Below, piece after piece: positions 24,506 to 33,172 of a stretch of 64,000 nt of DNA. Made by a program: the position numbers and the translations under genes. Numbering within the stretch: the stretch's first letter is position 1; each line of letters opens with the position of its first letter. The stretch spans positions 62,001 through 126,000 of the forward strand of contig JBFWNG010000007.1 of NCBI GenBank assembly GCA_050251195.1. The letters run 5' to 3'. This stretch comes from JBFWNG01 sp050251195. Lineage in GTDB: Bacteria > Bdellovibrionota_B > Oligoflexia > Oligoflexales > Oligoflexaceae. A model generated the notes under the pieces. It saw only the letters and a list, made by a program, of their open reading frames with translations, was not told the DNA's origin and searched no databases.

Positions 24506-25372
24506 TCAGGTGGACGCAATCAGGAATGCCTCAGATTTTCCAGCCCGCAACCCGTCGGAACGTTGGACGAAGTAACGCTGATAAATTTCCTCCGCTGATA
24601 TATATTGCGCTCCCTTGAATCCGGCTTCCTTCGCGAGTGATGCGATATCGGAGGGAGAAAAGAGGCTGATAAAAGGTGTGCCTGATTCTTGTGCTCGTTT
24701 CATCACAAATTCCATAGTCGCTCTTTCCTCCGCGTCGAGAAGCTCCAAGGAAAGCATAAAAGTCATGGCAAATGTCGAACCAGGAGAAAGTTTAGCCAAT
24801 TGCTTGAGAGTGGCCAAATTTGCCTCTTTTGTAAGGTACATCGAGACTCCGGTGGAAACGACGATGCTAGATTTTGTTTTATCAAACCCTGCCTCGATCA
24901 GTTGCTCCCACCACGATTGCGCCTCAAAATCCACAGGCACGAAGTGGAGCCATTCAGGAAATTCGTATCCGAGTTCGACGAGTCGTTTCCGCTTCCACGC
25001 CTGAGGTCCTGGTTGATCAACTTCAAAGACCTGCATCTTCGGAGCTAAATCTGAACGGCGCTGGGCAAAAGTATCTAAGCCAGCTCCCAAAATCACGTAC
25101 TGGGACACGCCTTGCTTCAGCTGCTGTTCGATGATGTCTTCAATCAATCGGGCCCGCCCCACAATAGATGCGCGGATAGATTTGCAAAACTGTGGGTTCA
25201 TATCAGGACGTTGACGCCAGTCTTTCTCATCGACGAGCCTCAACCCGACTTGATCCGTGAATACATATGGCTCTGGATCGATCTCGACGTGCAACGCCCG
25301 CCATAGCGCCACTCGCACGGCGGTGTGTTCAGGAGCAACATTGTGTATATCTGGTTTTGGATTTGAGGTCAC
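24506..25372 (-). CDS. SAM-dependent methyltransferase (leucine carboxyl methyltransferase-like, COG3315)
   Basis: A 288-residue protein of the TIGR00027/COG3315 group. Diagnostic features are HTAVRVALWRALH near the N-terminus, IRASIVGRARLIED, the SAM-binding YVILGAGLDTFAQRR, VFEVDQPGPQAWKRKRL, VPVDFE and VVSTGVSMYLTKEA. Family members methylate small acids or unknown substrates. The start is GTG at 25372. A single gene with no informative neighbours; the substrate is unknown. Confidence 0.88.
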   Translation of the reverse strand: MTSNPKPDIHNVAPEHTAVRVALWRALHVEIDPEPYVFTDQVGLRLVDEKDWRQRPDMNPQFCKSIRASIVGRARLIEDIIEQQLKQGVSQYVILGAGLDTFAQRRSDLAPKMQVFEVDQPGPQAWKRKRLVELGYEFPEWLHFVPVDFEAQSWWEQLIEAGFDKTKSSIVVSTGVSMYLTKEANLATLKQLAKLSPGSTFAMTFMLSLELLDAEERATMEFVMKRAQESGTPFISLFSPSDIASLAKEAGFKGAQYISAEEIYQRYFVQRSDGLRAGKSEAFLIAST

Positions 25373-25569
25373 TTTGCGTCTCTTTTAAGCTATTGCGAAA
25401 CATACTTAGGCTGCTCTGGTCCGGCCTTCGCAAGGGTCTCCCGGATCCAAAGAAAAAACGACGACAAGAGAAGAGTTCGCATGGTATTCCTCATCGTTGA
25501 AAACATTGATCGGTGGTCCTACTATTTTAAGCGCCCATCAGAGGTTTTTTCAAGCCGGAGGAGAGAAAA

Positions 25570-25947
25570 ATGCAGTTTTTACATACGATGATTCGAGTCG
25601 GCGATTTGGAGCGATCGATTGACTTCTACACCCAGAAGCTAGGAATGAAACTTTTCCGAAGCAAGGAATATCCCAACGGCCAATTTACCCTGGCCTTTGT
25701 TGGCTTCGAAGAGAACGGTCCGCAAATCGAGCTCACGTATAATTGGGACAAGGATCGGTATGATCTGGGGACTGGCTTTGGCCATATCGCTTTTGGTGTG
25801 AACGACATTTACCAAACCTGTTCAAATCTGAAACAGCTCGGGGTCGAGATAACGCGAGAGCCCGGACCGATGAAACACGGGGGATCCACGATTGCTTTTC
25901 TCAAGGATCCCGACGGGTATATGATCGAGCTCATCCAACGGGGATAG
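25570..25947 (+). CDS. gloA: Lactoylglutathione lyase (glyoxalase I)
   Basis: A 125-residue VOC enzyme very close to E. coli GloA: LHTMIRVGDLERSIDFYTQ, IELTYNWDKD, GFGHIAFGVND and FLKDPDGYMIELIQ. The four metal ligands are present: His-5, Glu of QIELTYN, His of GFGHIA, Glu of YMIELI. It converts the hemithioacetal of methylglyoxal and glutathione to S-lactoylglutathione in the cytoplasm. CCGGAGGAGAG precedes the ATG. It converges on a lipoprotein gene eight bases away. Confidence 0.95.
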   Translation: MQFLHTMIRVGDLERSIDFYTQKLGMKLFRSKEYPNGQFTLAFVGFEENGPQIELTYNWDKDRYDLGTGFGHIAFGVNDIYQTCSNLKQLGVEITREPGPMKHGGSTIAFLKDPDGYMIELIQRG

Positions 25948-25954
25948 ACGCGGC

Positions 25955-27076
25955 TTACATAGGTTGCGGATGGCTGGGAACAGGCTTTAAAGTTCGCATG
26001 ATAATATACTCGGCCTTTGGTATGCCCAGATCTTCCCGGTATTCGACAATCAATTTCCCTCGTTCGTCAGCTGCGGGGCGAAGCGTGTACTTCACTTGTC
26101 CTGCAGGATCGGAAAAGATAAAAGTGTCGCTTCGATTATGGTGTGATTTGACGTACTCGAGAAAATCCTCAACGGGTTGTTTTTCAATCTTGATCGACAC
26201 CTTTTGTTTGAGTTTAGGATTCGCATCCTCAATGATCAAAACCGCTCGTTGATCGTATTGATAACTTCGATATCCTGCCCCGTGGAACCGGACCTCATAG
26301 GAAAACTTGAATTCCAATGTACCTTCCTTAAGATCGTGGCTGGCAATCTCCCACTTTGCTTCAATGGGTTTATCGAAAGCTTCGAACGGGTTGGCTGCTT
26401 CCAGCTCGGCTGCTGTGAGTGTCGGTTTGCCGTCGTCTGCTTCGCCGAAGAAAACGTACGGATTGTCACCCATTTTATATGAGTTGATCGTCAAAAAGTT
26501 TTGGCCTAATGGCGTTCGATGTCCCTTCACGTAGTAGGAAGGAAACTCTGGGTATGTACTTGGGAAACGCGCTTCAATACCCGTATAGTCTTGCTCGAAT
26601 AAAGCCTTAGCGAAGGCCGGGGAAGCCTTGGGGTTGGTCACGGAGAGGACATGGAAAACCGGACGCTGGCCGCCAAATGCATACACACTCTTTTTCTGGA
26701 CAATGATCCTTTGCAGTGAAAGGGCCTCGGCGTTGTCGAAGCAGAAATCAAATCGCACAGCGTAATTCGCCGTATATATATTGCCGTCCCCAACAATACG
26801 ATCGAGTTTGATATCTTGGGGCTCGATGACCACGTCGCCGTTAAATCCCAGCTCGGACGGTTGCACGTTAGCGACACGTTTGAGGCTGGTCGTGAGAAGC
26901 TCCTGTCCTTCAGGACATTTGATTTTTTCGTCTTGCGAGAAGGGCATTCCGCTCGCGGCAGTGCCTGTTATGGCTTCGCTCGTTGCTGTGTCGCTCATGA
27001 TGTTTTGGTTGGTGGAGGCAGACTTACAGCTGGTTAAGGTTAGCAGAGTGAAAAGAGCGAAACTCCGTTTGTTCAT
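25955..27076 (-). CDS. Lipoprotein, member B of the four-paralogue family
   Basis: A 373-residue protein with a signal peptide and lipobox (LTLTSC, Cys-17) and a Ser/Thr-rich linker. Family landmarks are present: RFDFCFDN...LQRIIVQK, an NPFEAFD block, and SHHNRSDT, where the cysteine of the other members is serine. It is the most divergent of the four. The middle region is rich in aromatic strands (YEVRFHGAGYRSYQYDQR). AAGGAT lies upstream of the ATG. Function unknown; surface or periplasmic location is inferred from the lipobox. Confidence 0.7.
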   Translation of the reverse strand: MNKRSFALFTLLTLTSCKSASTNQNIMSDTATSEAITGTAASGMPFSQDEKIKCPEGQELLTTSLKRVANVQPSELGFNGDVVIEPQDIKLDRIVGDGNIYTANYAVRFDFCFDNAEALSLQRIIVQKKSVYAFGGQRPVFHVLSVTNPKASPAFAKALFEQDYTGIEARFPSTYPEFPSYYVKGHRTPLGQNFLTINSYKMGDNPYVFFGEADDGKPTLTAAELEAANPFEAFDKPIEAKWEIASHDLKEGTLEFKFSYEVRFHGAGYRSYQYDQRAVLIIEDANPKLKQKVSIKIEKQPVEDFLEYVKSHHNRSDTFIFSDPAGQVKYTLRPAADERGKLIVEYREDLGIPKAEYIIMRTLKPVPSHPQPM

Positions 27077-27244
27077 GGCCGCAGATCCTTATGTAGATGT
27101 GTTCCTATTGTAGCATATTGCGACCGAAATTGGTTCTTGCGCCAGGCTTATTTGGCCCGCGAACAAGCCATAGATAAAGAGTGGCTTTTTCCCCAAGATT
27201 TTCCTATAAAAGGCCTAGGTCAACCCACTAGTAAGGACAGGTTT

Positions 27245-27631
27245 ATGAAGATTGAACATTTTGCATTGAACGTTTCGGATCCCGTGAAAATGGCAGACTG
27301 GTACTGCGAGAATCTGGGAATGAAAGTTGTTCGGAAAATTGACGGTCGTGCCAATACGCATTTTCTTGCTGATAGCAGCGGAAGTGTCATGACGGAGATC
27401 TACAACAATCCAGTGGATTCGGTTCCAGATTATAAGGCTCAAGATCCATTGATTCTTCATTTGGCTTTTGTATCGGAAAATCCTGTGGATGACTCTGCGC
27501 GGCTTATTAGAGCGGGTGCTTCTAAAGCGGATGAAGTTAAGCTTCCTGACGGATCGCATCTTGTGATGTTGAGAGATCCTTGGGGATTGGCAATTCAGCT
27601 TTGTAAGCGCGGGAAGCCGATGAAACTCTAA
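27245..27631 (+). CDS. VOC (glyoxalase-fold) protein
   Basis: A 128-residue single-domain VOC protein. It begins IEHFALNVSDPVKMADWYCE, continues with ILHLAFVSENPVDD and ends LPDGSHLVMLRDPWGLAIQL. Candidate metal ligands are His-4 and His of ILHLAF; the usual C-terminal glutamate appears as Gln in AIQLC, so metal binding may be altered. The ATG at 27245 is chosen because AAGGACAGG precedes it; upstream in-frame codons add a non-VOC extension. It ends at a strong terminator shared with kduI. Confidence 0.82.
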   Translation: MKIEHFALNVSDPVKMADWYCENLGMKVVRKIDGRANTHFLADSSGSVMTEIYNNPVDSVPDYKAQDPLILHLAFVSENPVDDSARLIRAGASKADEVKLPDGSHLVMLRDPWGLAIQLCKRGKPMKL

Positions 27632-27632
27632 G

Positions 27633-27660
27633 AAAAAAGGGCCTTTCGGCCCTTTTTTTT
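27633..27660. terminator. Bidirectional rho-independent terminator
   Basis: Six A residues, GGGCC (27639-27643), loop TTTC, GGCCC (27648-27652) and eight T residues. The A and T tracts make it work on both strands. It serves the VOC gene ending at 27631 and the kduI-kduD-eda operon, whose last stop lies at 27659. Confidence 0.9.
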
Positions 27661-28489
27661 ACTTCAGTGTTTCCATCTTCACGTGATCCATGTCGGCGAA
27701 TTCTTGATTCTCCCCGCCCATAGTCCAAACAAAGGAATAAGCCTTAGTACCTGCTCCTGAGTGGATCGACCAACTCGGAGACACGACGGCTTCGCCGTTT
27801 TTCATGACCAAATGCCGAGTTTCGTCGGGGGTTCCCAAGAGGTGGAAGACCCGGGCATTTTCGTCCATGTTGAAGTACATGTAAACTTCAGTGCGGCGCT
27901 CGTGGGTGTGAGCCGGCATTGTGTTCCAGATGCTTCCTTCGTTGAGGATGGTGACGCCGAGCATAAGTTGGCAGCTCTTGATCCCTTCCGGATGGATGTA
28001 TTTATAAATCGTTCTGGAGTTTGATTCTGCTAAACTTCCCAGCACAAGCGGTTGAGCCTTTGAGCGGGGCGCATGCATAGTGGGATAAGATGTGTGAGCC
28101 GGATAGCTCGAAATGTAAAACTTCGCGGGCTTGTCCGGATTAGCGCTTTGGAATGTGACTTCTTTTTCGCCGCGGCCGATATAGAGGCAGTCGAGGTTTT
28201 CCATCGTGTATGCGGTTCCGGAAACTATGATGGTCCCTTTTTCACCGATGTTGACGACGCCCACTTCTCGTCTCTGGCAGAAATAATCGGCGGCTAATTC
28301 GCGGCCCGCTTCGAGCCGAATTTTATCTCCCTTGGGGACAACGGCGCCGATGATGGCTCTTTCGACTTCGCAGTAGACGGTTTGCAGCTCACCGTCTTTG
28401 AAAAGGTTCTCTAGAAGAAACGACGAGCGAAGGTCGCTTGTTGACATTGCACGGTAGCCGATTCGGTCAGTTGAATATCTGGTTTCCAT
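27659..28489 (-). CDS. kduI: 5-dehydro-4-deoxy-D-glucuronate isomerase
   Basis: A 276-residue cupin-type isomerase, close to the family's usual 278. The zinc site is intact: PAHTHERRTEVYMYF carries His, His and Glu, and WSIHSGAGT the last His. It converts 4-deoxy-L-threo-5-hexosulose uronate, released from pectin or other uronate polymers by lyases, to 2,5-diketo-3-deoxygluconate. AAGGAG lies about 11 bases before the ATG at 28489, giving the usual METRYSTD N-terminus. It is the last gene of the eda-kduD-kduI operon on the minus strand. Confidence 0.96.
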   Translation of the reverse strand: METRYSTDRIGYRAMSTSDLRSSFLLENLFKDGELQTVYCEVERAIIGAVVPKGDKIRLEAGRELAADYFCQRREVGVVNIGEKGTIIVSGTAYTMENLDCLYIGRGEKEVTFQSANPDKPAKFYISSYPAHTSYPTMHAPRSKAQPLVLGSLAESNSRTIYKYIHPEGIKSCQLMLGVTILNEGSIWNTMPAHTHERRTEVYMYFNMDENARVFHLLGTPDETRHLVMKNGEAVVSPSWSIHSGAGTKAYSFVWTMGGENQEFADMDHVKMETLK

Positions 28490-28520
28490 AAAACAAAATC
28501 TCCTTAGTTGAGTGAAAAAA

Positions 28521-29291
28521 TTAACGGGCCATCCAGCCGCCGTCGACTGTGACAATGCTGCCGCTCACATAGTTAGAAGCTTGAGACGCAAGGAATACTA
28601 TAGGACCAGCAAAATCCTCGGGTTCCCCCCAACGGTTTGCCGGAATTCGGCTTAGGATATCCTTTGAGCGAACGGGATCGGCGCGAAGAGCTTCGGTGTT
28701 TTCCGTCGCGATGTATCCGGGGGCGATGCCGTTGACTTGAACGCCTTTTGAAGACCATTCATTGGCAAAGGCTTTTACTAATTGACCGACGCCGCCTTTG
28801 CTGGCTGAGTAACTTGGAACGTTGATTCCGCCTTGGAAAGTCAGAAGTGAGCAGGTGAAGATGACTTTGCCGGAGCCTCTTTCCACCATGGATTTGCCGA
28901 ACTCTCGGGTTAGGATAAACTGGCTGTTTAAGTTGATCGCAATGACCTTATCCCAATACTCGTCGGAATGCTCCGCGGCGGGCGCGCGCAGGATGGTTCC
29001 TGCATTGTTAACGAGGATATCGACGGCCTTGTGTTTTGCTTTCACTTCTTTGATAAATCGATACAGGTCGTCGCGATCCGCAAAGTCGCTACGGTAAGCG
29101 GTAAATTGGCGATCCCTTTTTTGAACTTCCTTTTCGACGGAACTTCCCGATGCTTCCAGAGCGTGACTCACGCCGATAATGTTAGCGCCTGCTTCCGCAA
29201 GTGCGATGGCCATGGCCTTGCCCAAACCGCGACAGCATCCGGTCACAAGAGCCGTTTTACCTTCGAGTCGAAATTGATCAGTTACTTTCAT
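28521..29291 (-). CDS. kduD: 2-dehydro-3-deoxy-D-gluconate 5-dehydrogenase
   Basis: A 256-residue short-chain dehydrogenase. Cofactor motif is TGCCRGLGKAMA, followed by NNAG, active-site YSASKGG and GYIATENTEALR; the C-terminus reads VTVDGGWMAR. The family's usual RF-LEGK start is seen as FRLEGKTALVTG. It reduces 2,5-diketo-3-deoxygluconate to 2-keto-3-deoxygluconate with NADH. GGAGG sits eight bases before the ATG at 29291. The gene lies 15 bases from eda and 31 from kduI, consistent with one operon. Confidence 0.93.
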   Translation of the reverse strand: MKVTDQFRLEGKTALVTGCCRGLGKAMAIALAEAGANIIGVSHALEASGSSVEKEVQKRDRQFTAYRSDFADRDDLYRFIKEVKAKHKAVDILVNNAGTILRAPAAEHSDEYWDKVIAINLNSQFILTREFGKSMVERGSGKVIFTCSLLTFQGGINVPSYSASKGGVGQLVKAFANEWSSKGVQVNGIAPGYIATENTEALRADPVRSKDILSRIPANRWGEPEDFAGPIVFLASQASNYVSGSIVTVDGGWMAR

Positions 29292-29306
29292 AAATTGTGC
29301 CTCCAA

Positions 29307-29921
29307 TTACAGTTTCGCCAAAGATGCTTTCGCGAGCGAAACGATATCTTGCCAATTTTGATCCTTGATTGATTTTACCGGCGTGAGCCAGGTCCCGCCG
29401 ACGCTAACAACATTATCCAAGTTTAGATATTCTAAAAAGTTATTCTCATTTATTCCGCCGGTCGGACAGAACGTCACTTCCTTAAATGGACCGCCGAAAC
29501 CTTTAAGAAGCGGAACCCCTCCAACGGCCGAGGCTGGAAAGAGCTTAAAGCAATCATAGCCAAGGTCGATGCCCTGCATAATCTCGCTCGCGGTTGCAAT
29601 GCCCGGAAGAAGCGGGAATTTCATGTCTTTTGCGGCCTTCAGCAAAGCCGGGGTTGAACCAGGGCTCACCGCAAATTTTGCGCCCGCTTTTTGAACTTCT
29701 TGAAGCTGGTTGGGGTTGAGAACAGTTCCGGCGCCGACCATGAGTTTGGGAAATTGTTTTGCCACGGCAGCGATGATGCTAAGAGCCGAAGGCGTCCTTA
29801 AGGTGATCTCGATTGCAACCATGCCGCCTTCGACAAGCGCTTCGGCAATTTTTACTCCTTGTTCGACGTTGTCGGCAACCACGACTGGAACGATGGGAGA
29901 ATTCTTTAAGATGGTCTTCAC
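29307..29921 (-). CDS. eda: KDPG aldolase
   Basis: A 204-residue class I aldolase. Catalytic Glu sits in VAIEITLRTPSA and the Schiff-base Lys in YDCFKLFPAS; GAGTVLN and FCPTGGINENN are also conserved. It splits 2-keto-3-deoxy-6-phosphogluconate into pyruvate and glyceraldehyde-3-phosphate. The start is GTG at 29921 with GGGAG seven bases upstream. It leads the eda-kduD-kduI operon, divergent from kdgK across a 252-base promoter region. Confidence 0.95.
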   Translation of the reverse strand: MKTILKNSPIVPVVVADNVEQGVKIAEALVEGGMVAIEITLRTPSALSIIAAVAKQFPKLMVGAGTVLNPNQLQEVQKAGAKFAVSPGSTPALLKAAKDMKFPLLPGIATASEIMQGIDLGYDCFKLFPASAVGGVPLLKGFGGPFKEVTFCPTGGINENNFLEYLNLDNVVSVGGTWLTPVKSIKDQNWQDIVSLAKASLAKL

Positions 29922-30173
29922 GGTAAACTCCCTATTTCTTAAGATTTAAAACTTGGGGCCAGGAAGAAAAAGTATATGGTTTAAGATCTATTCTGAATAC
30001 ACCAAGGCCATGATATTGCCAACAAGATAATATACAGACTCCTTGTTAGAAAAGACATTGAAGCCCTTTTTTTCCTGCAGATTTTCATCCGAAGATTGTT
30101 GCTTTTCCCATAAGCCGCCGCTAAATTAAGCAGAAATTTATCCCAATTGTTGCCATAAAAAGGAGAGACTAAG

Positions 30174-31274
30174 ATGACTCAACTCAAGATAAAGCCCGAG
30201 AAGGATTGTCACTATGATCTAGTGTCATTGGGCGAAATAATGTTGCGCCTCGATCCGGGAAACACCAGGATTCGCACCACAAGAAACTTCCAGGTATGGG
30301 AAGGCGGCGGCGAATACAACGTTGCCCGCGGCCTAAGAAGATGTTTTGGCATGAGAACAGCAGTCGTGACCTCCCTTGTCGACAACGAAGTGGGCCGCTT
30401 GGTTGAGGATTTTATTCTTCAAGGCGGAGTGGATACCAGGTTCATCAAGTGGGTTCCCTGCGACGGTATCGGCAGAGCGGCCCGAAACGGGTTGAATTTT
30501 GTCGAAAGAGGCTACGGCTTACGAGGAGCGAAGAGTGTCTCCGATCGAGGAAACACTGCAGTATCGCAACTTAAGCCTGGGGATATAGATTGGGATCATT
30601 TGTTTGGCAAACTGGGAGTTCGTTGGTTCCATACCGGAGGTATTTTTGCGGCGCTTTCCGAGAGCACGGCACAGGTGGCTTTGGAAGCTATGAACTGCGC
30701 CAAGGAATACGGCACCATCGTTTCTTACGACCTCAACTATAGACCCTCGTTGTGGAAAACCATCGGCGGTAAACAAAAAGCTCAAGAGATCAACCGCCTG
30801 CTGGCCGAACGCGTCGACGTTATGATCGGCAACGAAGAAGATTTCTCTGCCTGCCTCGGCTTTGAAGTGGAAGGCATGGATGAAAACCTACAAAACCTTG
30901 ACGAACAAAAATTCAAGAACATGATCACGAAAGCGACGGGCCACTATCCCAATTTCAAAATCACGGCCACAACATTGAGAGGCGTCAAAACCGCAAATAT
31001 CAATGATTGGGGAGCCATTTGCTGGCATCAGGGTAAGTTCCATCAAGCGAAAAACCGTCCCAACCTAGAGATTTTCGATCGCGTTGGCGGCGGCGATAGT
31101 TTCGCTTCGGGATTGATCTATGGCCTGCTTAAAGGCTACGACGTAGCAGAGGCGGTAGAATACGGGGCTGCTCACGGAGCGCTCGCGATGACCACTCCTG
31201 GCGACACGTCTATGGCGACTTTGGAAGAAGTTGAGAAGATTAAGTCCGGCGGATCGGCTCGGGTTGTTAGATAA
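30174..31274 (+). CDS. kdgK: 2-keto-3-deoxygluconate kinase (PfkB family)
   Basis: A 366-residue PfkB-family sugar kinase. SLGEIMLRLDPGN begins the fold, WEGGGEYNVARGLRR is the first PfkB signature, SYDLNYRPSLW follows, and FDRVGGGDSFASGLIYG is the second signature with the catalytic Asp. It phosphorylates 2-keto-3-deoxygluconate to KDPG, the substrate of the divergent eda product. It is somewhat longer than typical KdgK (about 310), mainly in the EDFSACLG...NMITKATGH insertion. AAAAGGAGAG precedes the ATG at 30174. Confidence 0.9.
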   Translation: MTQLKIKPEKDCHYDLVSLGEIMLRLDPGNTRIRTTRNFQVWEGGGEYNVARGLRRCFGMRTAVVTSLVDNEVGRLVEDFILQGGVDTRFIKWVPCDGIGRAARNGLNFVERGYGLRGAKSVSDRGNTAVSQLKPGDIDWDHLFGKLGVRWFHTGGIFAALSESTAQVALEAMNCAKEYGTIVSYDLNYRPSLWKTIGGKQKAQEINRLLAERVDVMIGNEEDFSACLGFEVEGMDENLQNLDEQKFKNMITKATGHYPNFKITATTLRGVKTANINDWGAICWHQGKFHQAKNRPNLEIFDRVGGGDSFASGLIYGLLKGYDVAEAVEYGAAHGALAMTTPGDTSMATLEEVEKIKSGGSARVVR

Positions 31275-31284
31275 TTATTGAGAT

Positions 31285-31390
31285 GTTTCGCTTCGCTCAA
31301 CATGACGAAGCGAAACTTGCCACTGTCATCCTGCACGCACGCCACCGTCACCTGCACGCCACCGTCATCCTGAGCGAAGCGAAGGATCTC
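31285..31390. repeat. Intergenic repeat cluster (CTTCGCTC... type)
   Basis: GTTTCGCTTCG at 31285-31295 is an inverted copy of CGAAGCGAAAC at 31306-31316. It is followed by degenerate direct repeats of CTGCACGC...CCACCGTCA. A second arm, CATCCTGAGCGAAGCGAAG, ends near 31384. The core CTTCGCTCAGGATGAC, or its complement, recurs at 55366-55400. It lies between the convergent kdgK and beta-helix genes and has no reading frame of its own. Confidence 0.7.
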
Positions 31391-31440
31391 ACTTGCCAAG
31401 GACTACGCCGGGTTCAAGTCAACCGAGCTTGCGGGATCCC

Positions 31441-33132
31441 CTACAAACTAACCTTAGTATCTTTCGCCTGACTGGTCTTACGCTTCGCCTGAGATTGCAG
31501 TCGTTTCGCAAGTTGGAACTCATAAAGCGAAGGGATTTTGATATCCGAACGGTTAAGACCTTCGATGTAGGCATCAGGTCCATAAGTAAACTTTACCGGA
31601 CGATTGGCGTGGAAACCGATGAAGTTCGCATGAGGACCGTCTTCGATTCCTTTGATCTCTACCTGTTCTTGCCCTTTGGTGTCGTACGCGAAATTCACGT
31701 CGATATTCCAGAAGGTATTGTAAGCACCGTGAGTCGGCGCCCAGTACTTATCGCCGCCGTGTTCGAATAGCTTAGATTCTTTGTTGTTTTCGGTAATCTT
31801 GATGTTATCGAAGAGGTTTTGATGGTTGGAACCGCAATGTTGATCGAGCGAAGGGTTTTGCTTAATCTCGGAGTGCGTGTAGAGACTGCCTCGCGAATAG
31901 GTGTTGAAGCTTAAAGCGTGAAACGAGGGTGCGTCGATGACAGTATCTTTTACGAGCACGTTGTAGACATCCCCAAGATGGATGCCGTAGTGGCTTTGTC
32001 TGCCGGTAACTGCGATGTCGGTGATGGTAAGGTTTGCAACCTTGTCCGTGAGAATAGGGGTATCGGCGTTGTTAACTCGGACATTCTTTATCCACGAATG
32101 GTGCGAGCCGGTAAAGTAGATGCCGTTGTACCCGTCTTCGCTGTGATGGCCAGCAAAGGGTACATTGGGAAATTCTATCGCAAAATTCTCCAAACCGACT
32201 TCTTGTAAAAGATTTGGTTTGGTGACCGCTACTTGCCAAGCTTTGCGGATATCGTGGAGAAGAGGTTCTTTGACGGTGACGGTATCTTTATTGATCGCCG
32301 TGATCAGGAGCTGCTGAGTGATCAAAGGACGCTGGGGATTTTCCCAGTGGCGTGAACCAATGACCAGGCCGTCGTTCATGTATAGGTGTTGGAGCAAAGA
32401 AGATTTTTGACCTTCGGTGTTGTACCAGTTGAGTTGAATGGTATCGCCAATCTTTAGACCTTTTGGGTTGACGGTAAACTGATGGGATCCTCTGACGCCC
32501 GTTTCAGCAGTAGCAACCGCATCAATTTTTTGATCGTATTTCTCTAGGTACGGATAGATGCGCAAGCCCGGGTACTGAACCCAGATGAAGCCGCCGGACC
32601 AAGAGTAAACGGAAAATAATTTGCCGTCTTTTGTCTTCTTATTGTTAACTCTGAGGTATTCCTCGGTCTCCTTCATAGCATCCGGCGTGGGGAGTTGAGC
32701 AAGAGCCTTGTCGATCTCGATGATAGTGCCGTTCGCATCGCTACCGGAACCTTGGAGAACGAAGTCGCTGCGCTTAATGGTCAGGATATCGTTTACGATA
32801 AACCGCCCTTTAGGCATTTTCAGAACGACGGGCTTCGAGCTTTTGTGAGCTGCATCCAAGGCTTTCTTGAACGCTTCCGTATCATCGATTTTGTCGTCAG
32901 GAACCGCACCAAAATCAGTAACGTTCATGGTGGCAGTTTTTTGAGGAATGGGTTTTTCGCCCCAGTGATAGCCTACGTAAGAAAAATCGGGAAGGTAGGT
33001 GGACGTTTGTCCTTCCCGGAGAATTTCAGGAGTCCACCCGTTCTCACCGCTCTTATTAGAGTCACCAAAACCTAAATCGCCGTACGAAACTAGGGACAAT
33101 AACAATGGCAGAGAGACCAAATTTCTTTTCAT
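31441..33132 (-). CDS. Exported right-handed beta-helix protein, polysaccharide-lyase-like
   Basis: A 563-residue protein with a signal peptide (VSLPLLLSLVSYGDLGFGDS). The N-terminal part has NVTDFGAVPDDKIDDTEAFKK, the hallmark of the pectate-lyase-3 superfamily. Beta-helix turns follow, such as IYFTGSHHSWIKNVRVNN, LTITDIAVTGRQSHYGIHL and VLVKDTVIDAPSFHALSF. No specific PL or GH catalytic signature was identified. It lies 40 bases downstream of exuT in the same orientation, so it is probably co-transcribed and attacks or binds a uronate polymer outside the cytoplasm. The lysine-rich C-terminus after about residue 545 is unusual. AAGGAT precedes the ATG. Confidence 0.82.
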   Translation of the reverse strand: MKRNLVSLPLLLSLVSYGDLGFGDSNKSGENGWTPEILREGQTSTYLPDFSYVGYHWGEKPIPQKTATMNVTDFGAVPDDKIDDTEAFKKALDAAHKSSKPVVLKMPKGRFIVNDILTIKRSDFVLQGSGSDANGTIIEIDKALAQLPTPDAMKETEEYLRVNNKKTKDGKLFSVYSWSGGFIWVQYPGLRIYPYLEKYDQKIDAVATAETGVRGSHQFTVNPKGLKIGDTIQLNWYNTEGQKSSLLQHLYMNDGLVIGSRHWENPQRPLITQQLLITAINKDTVTVKEPLLHDIRKAWQVAVTKPNLLQEVGLENFAIEFPNVPFAGHHSEDGYNGIYFTGSHHSWIKNVRVNNADTPILTDKVANLTITDIAVTGRQSHYGIHLGDVYNVLVKDTVIDAPSFHALSFNTYSRGSLYTHSEIKQNPSLDQHCGSNHQNLFDNIKITENNKESKLFEHGGDKYWAPTHGAYNTFWNIDVNFAYDTKGQEQVEIKGIEDGPHANFIGFHANRPVKFTYGPDAYIEGLNRSDIKIPSLYEFQLAKRLQSQAKRKTSQAKDTKVSL

Positions 33133-33172
33133 AGTTTAATCCTTTTTGAACTCAAACACCCGGGCGAAATAA

